A stretch of DNA of 64,000 nt from SIG480 sp045586595 (lineage in GTDB: Bacteria > Bacillota > Clostridia > Oscillospirales > JAAYXM01), in the NCBI GenBank assembly GCA_045586595.1, contig JAZNAQ010000031.1:42445-106444 (forward strand). Direction: 5' to 3'. Numbering within the stretch: the first letter of the stretch is position 1; every line of letters starts with the position of its first letter. The notes below the pieces were generated by a model, which searched no databases, was not told the DNA's origin, and saw only the letters and a list, made by a program, of their open reading frames with translations. Below, piece after piece: positions 44,071 to 52,049 of this stretch. The translations under genes were made by a program, and so were the position numbers.

Positions 44071-45288
44071 ATGGCACGTTTTACATTACCCCGTGATTTA
44101 TACCACGGCAAGGGCTCACTTGAAGTCCTCAAAACACTTCGCGGCGAGCGCGCAATGATTTGTGTTGGCGGCGGCTCCATGAAGAAGTTTGGCTTCCTCG
44201 ACAAGGCTGTTTCTTATCTTGAAGAAGCAGGCATGAAGGTTGAGCTTTTTGAGGGTATTGAGCCCGACCCGTCTGTAGACACCGTTATGAAGGGTGCCGA
44301 GGCAATGAGCAAGTTCAACCCCGACTGGATTATTGCTATGGGCGGCGGTTCACCGATTGATGCGGCTAAGGCTATGTGGATTAAGTACGAATATCCCGAA
44401 ACCACATTTGAGGATATGTGCAAGGTATTCGGCCTTCCCAAGCTCCGCACAAAGGCTCACTTTGTAGCTATCCCGTCTACATCAGGCACGGCTACCGAAG
44501 TTACTGCCTTCTCAGTTATCACAGACTACAACAAGGGCATCAAGTACCCGCTTGCTGACTTTGAAATTACCCCTGATATCGCTATCGTAGACCCCGACCT
44601 TGCTGAGACAATGCCCAAGAAGCTTGTTGCTCACACAGGTATGGACGCTATGACTCATGCAGTAGAGGCTTATGTATCAACCGCCAACTGTGACTATACA
44701 GACCCGCTTGCTCTCCACGCAATCGAGATGATTCAGTCTGACCTTGTAGATTCATACAACGGCGACATGGACAAGCGCGCAAGCATGCACAACGCACAGT
44801 GTATGGCAGGTATGGCATTTTCAAACGCACTTCTCGGCATTGTTCACTCAATGGCTCACAAGACAGGTGCTATCTTCGAGGACTTTGGCGCACACATTAT
44901 TCACGGTGCTGCAAACGCTATGTATCTCCCGAAGGTAATCGCCTTCAACGCAAAGAACGAGACTGCAGCAAAGCGTTATGCTAAGATTGCAGACGTTATG
45001 AACCTCGGCGGCGCAACTGTTGAAGAGAAGGTCAAGAACCTCATTGCATACCTCCGCAAGATGAATGATGACCTCAACATTCCGCAGTGCATTAAGCACT
45101 ACGGGGCTGACAGCTATCCCACAGAGCAGGGCTTTGTTTCTGAAAGTGTCTTCCTTGAAAGACTTCCGGAAATTGCAAAGAACGCTATTGCCGACGCATG
45201 CACAGGTTCTAACCCGCGTCAGCCCAGCCAGGAAGAGATGGAGAAACTTCTTAAGTGCTGCTACTACGACACAGAAGTTGATTTTTAA
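44071..45288 (+). CDS. Iron-containing alcohol dehydrogenase
   Basis: A 405-residue group III NAD(P)H alcohol dehydrogenase. The dinucleotide-binding stretch is IAMGGGSPIDAAKAMW, and the metal ligands lie in HTGMDAMTHAVEAYVS and HSMAHKTGAIFEDFGAHIIHG. It likely reduces an aldehyde to an alcohol at the end of fermentation. Codon use is strongly biased (AAG, AAC, GGC and CTT/CTC; few rare codons), suggesting high expression. I start at the ATG at 44071, which has AAGGATGG upstream; the frame extends 34 codons earlier without a ribosome site. Confidence 0.93.
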   Translation: MARFTLPRDLYHGKGSLEVLKTLRGERAMICVGGGSMKKFGFLDKAVSYLEEAGMKVELFEGIEPDPSVDTVMKGAEAMSKFNPDWIIAMGGGSPIDAAKAMWIKYEYPETTFEDMCKVFGLPKLRTKAHFVAIPSTSGTATEVTAFSVITDYNKGIKYPLADFEITPDIAIVDPDLAETMPKKLVAHTGMDAMTHAVEAYVSTANCDYTDPLALHAIEMIQSDLVDSYNGDMDKRASMHNAQCMAGMAFSNALLGIVHSMAHKTGAIFEDFGAHIIHGAANAMYLPKVIAFNAKNETAAKRYAKIADVMNLGGATVEEKVKNLIAYLRKMNDDLNIPQCIKHYGADSYPTEQGFVSESVFLERLPEIAKNAIADACTGSNPRQPSQEEMEKLLKCCYYDTEVDF

Positions 45289-45315
45289 TTAATCTCCCCT
45301 ATAATATAAAAAGTG

Positions 45316-45350
45316 CAAGAAGGACGGTGCCTTATGCATCGTCCTTCTTG
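45316..45350. terminator. Bidirectional terminator between adh and the PLP-enzyme gene
   Basis: A 15-bp stem (one G-U pair) with a 5-base loop. It is followed by TATTTTAT on the plus side and CACTTTTTAT on the minus side, so it can serve both convergent genes. Confidence 0.88.
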
Positions 45351-45354
45351 TATT

Positions 45355-46542
45355 TTATAATTTAGATATTTCTTCTGCTGCACGCAAAATGCCGAGCTTA
45401 CCGCTTTCATATGTAAGCCCGCCCTGAAGATATACGCGGTACGGCGGACGCATGGGAGCGTCGGCAGAAAGCTCTATCGACGAGCCCTGGACAAACGCAC
45501 CTGCCGCCATAATTACTGCATCGTCATATCCGGGCATGTCCCACGCCTCGGGGGTGACAAACGAATCACACGGCGCCCCCGACTGTATTCCTTTGCAGAA
45601 TGCCGAGAGCTTTTCTGCGCTACCAAGCTCTATAGTCTGAATAATATCATATCTTGGCTCATCGCACTTTGGCGAGACCTCATAGCCCATATCCTCAAAC
45701 GTCTTTGCTGCAAAAATCATTGTCATAAGCGATTGCGCAACAATGTGGGGCGCCATAAAAAAGCCCTGATACAAAAGCCTGTTCTGGCCAAGCGTACACC
45801 CGCACTCACGCCCGATACCCGGCACTGTGAGCCTTTCTGCCGCGCGGTTTACCAACTCACTTTTACCGGCGATATAGCCACCTGTAGGCGCAAGACCGCC
45901 GCCGGGGTTCTTGATAAGTGAACCTGCTATAATGTCTGCACCGACGTGGGTGGGTTCACGAGTTTCGCAAAACTCGCCATAGCAGTTGTCAACCATAACG
46001 CGAGCCTTCGGGTTTTTCGCCTTTAGTGCTGCAATCGCCTCACCAATCTCGTCTACCGACAATGCACGCCTTGCACCGTATCCTCGCGAGCGCTGTATGT
46101 ATATGACGGCATTCTCTTCCTCTGACACCGCCTCGATTGCCGCGTCAATGTCAATCCCACCGTCTTTCATCGCAACTTCTCTGTACTTTACGCCGTACTC
46201 AACAAGCGTGCCGTGGCCGCTGCCTGTAATGCCTATTGCGCCAAGAAGCGTATCGTATGGAGCACCCGTGATTGATATTAACGTATCACCGGGGTTTGTA
46301 ACGCCGCAAAGAGCGCAGAACAACGCGTGTGTGCCGTTTACGAACTGAATACGGCAGAGCGCGTCTTCCGCGCCAAACACATCGGCGTATATTTTATCGA
46401 GCGTATCGCGGCCCTGGTCATCATAGCCATAGCCTGTTGTTCCCGCAAACATAGTATCAGAAACGCGGTGGCGGGAAAACGCTTCAAGCACACGCTTTGA
46501 GTTCTCCTCAGCTACACGCTGAATGTTTTGAAACTGTGTCAC
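45355..46542 (-). CDS. Methionine gamma-lyase-like PLP enzyme (aluminium-resistance family)
   Basis: A fold-type I PLP enzyme of about 395 residues, of the family often labelled aluminium resistance protein or YnbB. Family marks: FAGTTGYGYDDQGRDTLDKIYADVFGAEDALCR, FVNGTHALFCAL, and the PLP-Lys site AGSLIKNPGGGLAPTGGYIAG. The substrate is not established, although a C-S lyase on Cys or Met-like amino acids is likely. It starts at a GTG at 46542 with GAGG nine bases upstream, immediately after the CofE-like gene. Confidence 0.88.
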   Translation of the reverse strand: MTQFQNIQRVAEENSKRVLEAFSRHRVSDTMFAGTTGYGYDDQGRDTLDKIYADVFGAEDALCRIQFVNGTHALFCALCGVTNPGDTLISITGAPYDTLLGAIGITGSGHGTLVEYGVKYREVAMKDGGIDIDAAIEAVSEEENAVIYIQRSRGYGARRALSVDEIGEAIAALKAKNPKARVMVDNCYGEFCETREPTHVGADIIAGSLIKNPGGGLAPTGGYIAGKSELVNRAAERLTVPGIGRECGCTLGQNRLLYQGFFMAPHIVAQSLMTMIFAAKTFEDMGYEVSPKCDEPRYDIIQTIELGSAEKLSAFCKGIQSGAPCDSFVTPEAWDMPGYDDAVIMAAGAFVQGSSIELSADAPMRPPYRVYLQGGLTYESGKLGILRAAEEISKL

Positions 46543-46543
46543 T

Positions 46544-47242
46544 CTACTTAACCTCACGAATTATGCCCATCGGAGTCTGCTGTGCACTCTGACCGAGGGG
46601 GTTATCGCGCAGAATTCTCGGAAGAAGCTCACGGTCAAGTGTTTCATCACTCGCACCAAGAATTTTGCCCGTAAGGTCATTGACGTCTACAATAGCGACA
46701 CGGAACCCTATTCTTGCCGCAATTTCAGTTGCAACCTTGTCCGGGTCCTCAGGACCGAGAACAACGCACTTGTTATATGGCGGGAGAGTATACGGAGTCG
46801 GGCCGTCTATTGACTCTGCGCGGTATCCGGCAACCTTATAGAACCAACCGCGCTTGCCGAGAAGCTTTCCTATTGCGGAGCAGAATGCCGCACAAAGAAG
46901 GCGGAATGTTCCGCACTCACGAAGCGCCATCTCCATAGTCTCAGGTATGCCCAAGCCTATGCCGTAGGGCGATTTATATACAAACTTACAGAGAAGCTTT
47001 GCAAGCGGGCGCGGGTGAATCTCTGTGAGCGGAACCGCCCTCTTCTGTGAGCAGGCAACGCACTTCTCTGAAATAAAGAGGATGTCACCCTCTTTCATAT
47101 GTGGCATTGCGTACTTCTCCGCAACATCCGCTATCTTGTCATTTTCTGTTACAACATGCGTCTTTATCGGCAGGCGCATATACTCCTTACCCTCAACGGT
47201 AATGGTGGTATTCTTGCCTTCATTTGCACAAAGCTCTGACAT
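46544..47242 (-). CDS. CofE-like gamma-glutamyl ligase family protein
   Basis: This 232-residue protein resembles coenzyme F420-0:L-glutamate ligase: MRLPIKTHVVTENDKIADVAEKYA, EGDILFISEKCVACSQKRAVPLTEIHPRPLAKLLCKFV, and GLGIPETMEMALRECG. F420 itself is not expected in this kind of organism, and no other F420 gene is in the window, so the real substrate is unknown. AAGGGG precedes the ATG at 47242. It is in one unit with the PLP enzyme behind it. Confidence 0.82.
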   Translation of the reverse strand: MSELCANEGKNTTITVEGKEYMRLPIKTHVVTENDKIADVAEKYAMPHMKEGDILFISEKCVACSQKRAVPLTEIHPRPLAKLLCKFVYKSPYGIGLGIPETMEMALRECGTFRLLCAAFCSAIGKLLGKRGWFYKVAGYRAESIDGPTPYTLPPYNKCVVLGPEDPDKVATEIAARIGFRVAIVDVNDLTGKILGASDETLDRELLPRILRDNPLGQSAQQTPMGIIREVK

Positions 47243-47279
47243 CTTTAAAAACCCCTTTTGCGTTTTTATTCTGCAATAT

Positions 47280-47308
47280 ATTATAGCACAAAACAAAAAT
47301 GTATGCAA
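47280..47308 (-). promoter_or_regulatory. Promoter of the CofE-like / PLP-enzyme pair
   Basis: On the minus strand, TTGCAT and TATAAT are spaced by 17 bases. It abuts the terminator of the upstream rnf unit. Confidence 0.8.
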
Positions 47309-47340
47309 CAACCCTCACTTGATAAAACAAGTGAGGGTTG
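47309..47340 (-). terminator. Terminator of the rnf operon and its TIM-barrel gene
   Basis: A perfect 12-bp stem (CAACCCTCACTT and its complement) with an 8-base loop. The downstream minus-strand tract is mixed (TTGCATACATTTTTG), so strength is uncertain. Confidence 0.65.
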
Positions 47341-47344
47341 TGTT

Positions 47345-48412
47345 TTACTTCTTTATCATATATTCGCCTTCAATGCTCTGTGCGGAGACAGGAATGAGCT
47401 TGCACTCCGCATTTTTAAACAACTCAGCAGCAGCAGCAAAACCGAGAGTGTATCTGCCCGCTTCGGAGTTTACATATACTGTATCAAACTCACCAAAGTC
47501 TTCGGCGTTCTGCCCGCTTGATGCAAGTGCATTTTCATTGTAATTTTCATACATAGCAGAAAGTGGGATGCTTCCTGCCGCTACCTTTGCCTCATTGATA
47601 AAACTTTTTAACATATCGCGTTTTGTTCCAAGCGACTTGTCATAGGAAAGGAGTTCTGTCTTTCCAACTGCAGGGAAGGATATATTTGATAAAATTATCT
47701 CATCAGGTGCCATCGCCGCAAGCTTTTCTATCGCAGACATAAGATATTTCTGTGCAGAATCTGAATATGCCGAGAGCCAGCGCACATTGTTGCCGTCAAG
47801 CCAAATTATCTTGTTTGATGTGCGAGTAGCGTAGCTCTGGTTCTTTCTTGCAGCCTCATTATCCTTAAAACAAGACATATACAGTGCCACGTTGTACTCT
47901 TTCTCATGCGCCTTCTCTATAGCTGAGGCGAGAGTTGCGTCATCTCCGCCCACCTCGGCATTCTTTGCAATGTGTGAATCTGATGCGAAAGCAAGCGTTC
48001 CGTCCTCTGCTTTTACTTCAAGAACAAGCGTGTTTATATAAGATGGAATTTCAGCAAGTGTTGCATCAAACAACTCAATATTCTTAACGCTTCCTATCGG
48101 TATAAAGTATGCGTGCTTTTCTTCTTTATTTTCAGAAACATCGACCATGTCTTCGTTCTCATCTGGCACAGCCGGGTCAGTCACAGGTTCACTCTCCTGC
48201 TCTATTATGAGGTTTGCATCAACTTCAGATGTCTTCACATCTTTATTTGGAGATAGAAAGAACGCACCGTCACGCGTAAATGCCATATTATCATTTATAA
48301 AATAAAGCGAAACTGCCGCAGCGATACACAGCACTACAAGCAACGGAATAATTATGCCTATTCCGCCGCGCGAGCCTCTGTATCTCCTCGATGTTCTTCT
48401 CCCTCTTCTCAT
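47345..48412 (-). CDS. Membrane-anchored glycoside-hydrolase-like TIM-barrel protein
   Basis: A 355-residue protein with a very basic N-terminus (RRGRRTSRRYRGSR), a membrane helix (about 19-40) and an acidic linker rich in Glu/Asp (about 60-100). The outer domain resembles the DUF4015/COG1306 putative glycoside hydrolases (YINTLVLEVKAEDGTLAFASDS, NVALYMSCFKDNEAA, WLSAYSDSAQKYLMSAIEKL, DEIILSNISFPAVG). No active-site acid can be assigned with confidence. AGGAGG supports the ATG. It is the last gene of the rnf transcript, 13 bases after rnfB, which is unexpected for a redox operon. Confidence 0.7.
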   Translation of the reverse strand: MRRGRRTSRRYRGSRGGIGIIIPLLVVLCIAAAVSLYFINDNMAFTRDGAFFLSPNKDVKTSEVDANLIIEQESEPVTDPAVPDENEDMVDVSENKEEKHAYFIPIGSVKNIELFDATLAEIPSYINTLVLEVKAEDGTLAFASDSHIAKNAEVGGDDATLASAIEKAHEKEYNVALYMSCFKDNEAARKNQSYATRTSNKIIWLDGNNVRWLSAYSDSAQKYLMSAIEKLAAMAPDEIILSNISFPAVGKTELLSYDKSLGTKRDMLKSFINEAKVAAGSIPLSAMYENYNENALASSGQNAEDFGEFDTVYVNSEAGRYTLGFAAAAELFKNAECKLIPVSAQSIEGEYMIKK

Positions 48413-48425
48413 TAAGGCAAACCTC

Positions 48426-49166
48426 CTATTTTTCTTCTACTGCTTCTTCCTCGCCGACATCAAGGCTGAAATATTCAGACTCGTCGAAGTTATCTTCTGT
48501 TTCAACCTTAGCTGCTACGGGAGCTGTTATTGTCCCCCTCGGGCACGCAGTTGCACACTCTCCGCAACGGATACACTTATCATAATTTATAACAGCGAGG
48601 CTGTCCGATACTTCTATTGCATCGCAATTACAATTCTTTACACAAGCAAAACATCCTATACATCCGAGGTCACACGCTTTTCTTGCTTTCGAACCAAGCT
48701 CGCGGTTGTTACAGCAAACCTTCTCCCGTGCATCTGCTGGAACGAGCTCGATTACAGCACGCGGGCATGCCTTCACGCACTCTCCGCAACCGGTGCACTT
48801 TGTCGCATCAACCACGGCGACCCCGCTGTCTGTGGATATTGCGCCATGTTTACATACAGATAAACATGTGCCAAGCCCCAGACACGCAAATTCGCACATA
48901 GCAGGCCCACCTGCAAGAAGAGCCGCGGCTACGCAGTCGGGCGCACCGACATATGTGTATCTGCGTTCAGAATCTACACCGCCGCATTTTACAAACGCAC
49001 AGAGTTTCTCATCATGTGTTTTCATCTCTTCATTAGCAATTATTCCAGAGTCATTACACACGGTTTCACCGTCTTCTCTAGGCTTGACCGAGCCGGCAAC
49101 ACCAAATATAAATCCAAGCAAGCCCAAAGCCACTATGGCAAGAAGAATATTTATAACAATCGTCAT
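48426..49166 (-). CDS. rnfB: Rnf complex subunit RnfB, lacking the N-terminal Fes domain
   Basis: RnfB takes electrons from ferredoxin in the ion-pumping ferredoxin:NAD oxidoreductase. It has an N-terminal membrane helix (about 3-25), then the C-rich region DCVAAALLAGGPAMCEFACLGLGTC, and 4Fe-4S motifs KCTGCGECVKACP, CDLGCIGCFACVKNC and DKCIRCGECATACP. The usual motif after the helix, CxxCGxxxC (LPGANCGACGYPGC in other clostridia), is missing; only about 30 non-matching residues stand there. The length of 246 residues is short for the family. AGGAGG precedes the ATG. Confidence 0.92.
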   Translation of the reverse strand: MTIVINILLAIVALGLLGFIFGVAGSVKPREDGETVCNDSGIIANEEMKTHDEKLCAFVKCGGVDSERRYTYVGAPDCVAAALLAGGPAMCEFACLGLGTCLSVCKHGAISTDSGVAVVDATKCTGCGECVKACPRAVIELVPADAREKVCCNNRELGSKARKACDLGCIGCFACVKNCNCDAIEVSDSLAVINYDKCIRCGECATACPRGTITAPVAAKVETEDNFDESEYFSLDVGEEEAVEEK

Positions 49167-49176
49167 CGTATTCCTC

Positions 49177-49764
49177 CTACATAAACTTCATGCCCTGAAA
49201 GCCCATGAATGCAAGTGCAATAAGCCCCGCTGTAATCAGCGCAATCGGCGCACCGTCAAGGCATTTTGGAGTATCTGAATATTCAAGCCGCTCACGCACT
49301 GCGGCAAACAACAGAATAGCCGCAAGAAAACCCAATCCGGAGAATAAACCGAACACAACAGCCTCAAATATGTTATATCCACCGTTTGAGCCGAGGAGCA
49401 TCACTCCGAGAATCGCTGTATTCGCTGTTACAACTGGGAATGATATCGAAAGCTTTTCATAAAGCGCAGGGGCCTTTTGGGGAAGCACATTCTCTGCGAT
49501 TTGAACAGCCCCCGCAACAACAAGAATATATATAACACTTCTCATATATTCAAGATTAAGTGGCGAAATGACCGCCCAATCAAGAACACACGAAATCACA
49601 GATGCCACAGCTGATACAATCGCAACGGCAACCCCTGTCCTTAATGCAGGTTTTATGCCGTTTGAACTGTTGATAAATGACGTTACGCCAAGAAGATGCG
49701 AGAATACAATATTTTCAGCCAGAATTGCGCCGAGAGAGATTGAAAGTATACTGAAAAAACTCAT
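49177..49764 (-). CDS. rnfA: Rnf complex subunit RnfA
   Basis: A six-helix membrane subunit, 195 residues, with the family opening SLGAILAENIVFSHLLGV (related RnfA and RnfE subunits share this inverted topology) and GVMLLGSNGGYN mid-way. It forms the electron-conducting and ion-translocating membrane part with RnfD, RnfE and RnfG. Its start overlaps the rnfE stop by four bases. Confidence 0.94.
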   Translation of the reverse strand: MSFFSILSISLGAILAENIVFSHLLGVTSFINSSNGIKPALRTGVAVAIVSAVASVISCVLDWAVISPLNLEYMRSVIYILVVAGAVQIAENVLPQKAPALYEKLSISFPVVTANTAILGVMLLGSNGGYNIFEAVVFGLFSGLGFLAAILLFAAVRERLEYSDTPKCLDGAPIALITAGLIALAFMGFQGMKFM

Positions 49765-50369
49765 TCCTCACCCTCCTTTTCACGAATGCGCGAAACCGCC
49801 ATATTAAATACTGCAAGCAAAAGGCCAAATGTTATAAATGCTCCCGGTGGTGATATAATAAGCCGCATGCAATATTGCTCAGGGATTATACGAAGCCCGC
49901 AAAGGGTTCCGTTGCCAATAAGTTCACGCACAAACGACATAACAAACATCGTCGCAAAAAAACCGAGTCCCGCAGAAAGCGCGTTCAGGGCAGATGCGCC
50001 AACGCCTTCCTCAGTGGCCCTTTCCGACTGGGCAAATACGATACCGCTTACGGTTATGAGTGGAAGATATATACCGAGATTTTCTGCAATCCCCGGCAGG
50101 AACGCCCGTATCAAAAGCTCCTCGGCGGCAACAAATGTCGCAATAATTACCATGTATGCAATCACGCGGATGCTCTTGGGTATAAACCTCGCTATAAGTG
50201 ATATTGTAACACTCGACAAAACAAGTGCTACTATCACACACAACCCCATTATAAGCCCGTCGATAACTGCTGTTGATACCGCAAGCAATGGGCAAAGGCC
50301 GAGCATAAGCAAAAGCGATGTATTCTCAAGCAATACACTGTTTTTTAAAAATGTGACAATCCTCTTCAT
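49761..50369 (-). CDS. rnfE: Rnf complex subunit RnfE
   Basis: A six-helix membrane protein homologous to RnfA (202 residues): LLLMLGLCPLLAVSTAVIDG, then PLITVSGIVFAQSERATEEGVGASALNALSAGLGF, and LCGLRIIPEQYCMRLIISPPGAFITFGLLLA. It ends in a charged tail (REKEGEE). It overlaps rnfG upstream by four bases and rnfA downstream, as in clostridial rnfCDGEAB operons. Confidence 0.94.
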   Translation of the reverse strand: MKRIVTFLKNSVLLENTSLLLMLGLCPLLAVSTAVIDGLIMGLCVIVALVLSSVTISLIARFIPKSIRVIAYMVIIATFVAAEELLIRAFLPGIAENLGIYLPLITVSGIVFAQSERATEEGVGASALNALSAGLGFFATMFVMSFVRELIGNGTLCGLRIIPEQYCMRLIISPPGAFITFGLLLAVFNMAVSRIREKEGEE

Positions 50370-50995
50370 ATGCCAGCCGCCTCCTTCGCCTTTTCTGCCT
50401 CAATCTGCGAGACTGCTGCCACGGCATGGTTTACACACTCTGCAACAGCCTGTGATGATGCTGTTGCTCCCGAAACTGCAGAAACTTGCGTGTCGGTCTT
50501 GGCCATGCCATTCACTGTAGTTATGTTCCCACTCTTTCCTGCAAACTGTGAAAGAAATGAGCTATCATTAACCTTTAAGCCGTCTATGTCTTTCCCCCAT
50601 ATAGAAATAATCTCAACAGCAATTACCTTGCCCTCGGTATCTATCGCAACACAGACGTTCATATCTCCGTCATAGTCGCTTGCTGTTGTTTCCACACAGT
50701 AACCAAGAAGCGTTTCATCGTTTCTCGCCTCATAAACAGACAGAACCTTATCTTCCTCTTTGCTTTCAAAGCCGAACTGCACATATTCGCCTGCAGGAAG
50801 AGCCCTCTCCATCGCCGACATGAGTGCCGCCGTTGCATTTTCCTCAATTCGTCCGGAAAGAAGCGAAGAAACCCCAGATAGGAGAAGCGCACACGAGGCG
50901 CATATCGCGAGCAGTATCAGCCCTGAGCTGAGAAGCTCTTTTTTCTGTTTCACCAAAAAGCCCGGAAGCTTAATTTTCGCAAGGTTTATCTTCAT
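50366..50995 (-). CDS. rnfG: Rnf complex subunit RnfG, FMN-binding
   Basis: A 209-residue protein with a cytosolic start, one membrane helix (about 22-44) and an extracytoplasmic FMN-binding domain. The flavinylation motif VSAVSGATASSQAV carries the Thr that takes covalent FMN by phosphoester bond (through ApbE, which is not in the window). Its start overlaps the end of rnfD by 26 bases. Confidence 0.94.
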   Translation of the reverse strand: MKINLAKIKLPGFLVKQKKELLSSGLILLAICASCALLLSGVSSLLSGRIEENATAALMSAMERALPAGEYVQFGFESKEEDKVLSVYEARNDETLLGYCVETTASDYDGDMNVCVAIDTEGKVIAVEIISIWGKDIDGLKVNDSSFLSQFAGKSGNITTVNGMAKTDTQVSAVSGATASSQAVAECVNHAVAAVSQIEAEKAKEAAGI

Positions 50996-52049
50996 CTTCT
51001 CCCACCGCCTTTCTCTTTGTTTTCACAACTCCGAATCTGCGCGGACGAATTACTCTGTCCATAAAGCATGAACAGCAATTCATTATGAGTATTGCATGAG
51101 CCGCACCCTCACTGTATGTACCGAAATACCGTATAAGAACAGTCAGCACACCGCAGCCTATGCCGTAAACAATGCGACCCTTGGCAGTGACGGGGCTGGT
51201 TGTATAGTCCGTCGCCATAAACACTGCTCCAAAAAGAAGCCCGCCCGAGCATACACTGTAGAGCATCCACTGCCAGCCCGGATTCCCACCGAGGGGGAAC
51301 AGGAATGTGAGCACCGCCACAGTGCCGACATACGCCGCAGGTATATGTATTGTTATTACTCTCCTTACAAGAAGGTATATCGCAGCTGCCACGATTACAA
51401 CAGCAGAAACCTCGCCGATGCAGCCTGCCACATTACCCACAACAACATCGCGAAGGCTTGATATAACATCATCTCCACCTGCCATGGCTACGCTCGGCAA
51501 TACTCCCTGCTTCATCTTCATAAGCGGGGTAACAGAAGCAATAACTTCCGGTGAAAGGGTTTTATTAGTTACGTTTTCAAACGCAGAAACAGCTGACGAG
51601 CCAAGGTTTGGCTTTACCCAGACCGACACAAGAGCCGGCCACGAAAACAAAAATGCACGGGCGGCAAGTGCCGGATTTAAAAAATTCTTCCCGAGCCCTC
51701 CGTAAAGCTGTTTTACAACAACTATCGCAAAAAACGCACCAACAACAGGTATCCATAACGGAACTGATACAGGAAGACACATGGCGATAAGCATTCCCGT
51801 AACAACTGCAGACATATCCCCGATAGTTGAAGGTTTTTTTGCAATGTAACGGTAAAGCCATTCAAACGCAACACACGACGCAACCGATGTAAGCGTAAGC
51901 GTCGCTGCGCGCCACCCGAAAAAGTATATAGCCATAATAAGAGGGAAAACAAGAGCAACCACAACATCCATCATGATTGAGCGCGTATCCTCGTCTGACC
52001 TTATATATGGTGAGGATGACATTAGAAGTCTTTTGTTATCTATCTTCAT
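50970..52049 (-). CDS. rnfD: Rnf complex subunit RnfD
   Basis: A 359-residue NqrB/RnfD-type membrane protein with multiple helices. It has the block YGGLGKNFLNPALAARAFLF, and the likely flavinylation region includes VTPLM, near residue 175, where RnfD carries covalent FMN on a Thr. The final helices include FGAVFMATDYTTSPVTAKGRI, another family mark. Its start overlaps rnfC by 14 bases. Confidence 0.94.
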   Translation of the reverse strand: MKIDNKRLLMSSSPYIRSDEDTRSIMMDVVVALVFPLIMAIYFFGWRAATLTLTSVASCVAFEWLYRYIAKKPSTIGDMSAVVTGMLIAMCLPVSVPLWIPVVGAFFAIVVVKQLYGGLGKNFLNPALAARAFLFSWPALVSVWVKPNLGSSAVSAFENVTNKTLSPEVIASVTPLMKMKQGVLPSVAMAGGDDVISSLRDVVVGNVAGCIGEVSAVVIVAAAIYLLVRRVITIHIPAAYVGTVAVLTFLFPLGGNPGWQWMLYSVCSGGLLFGAVFMATDYTTSPVTAKGRIVYGIGCGVLTVLIRYFGTYSEGAAHAILIMNCCSCFMDRVIRPRRFGVVKTKRKAVGEDEDKPCEN

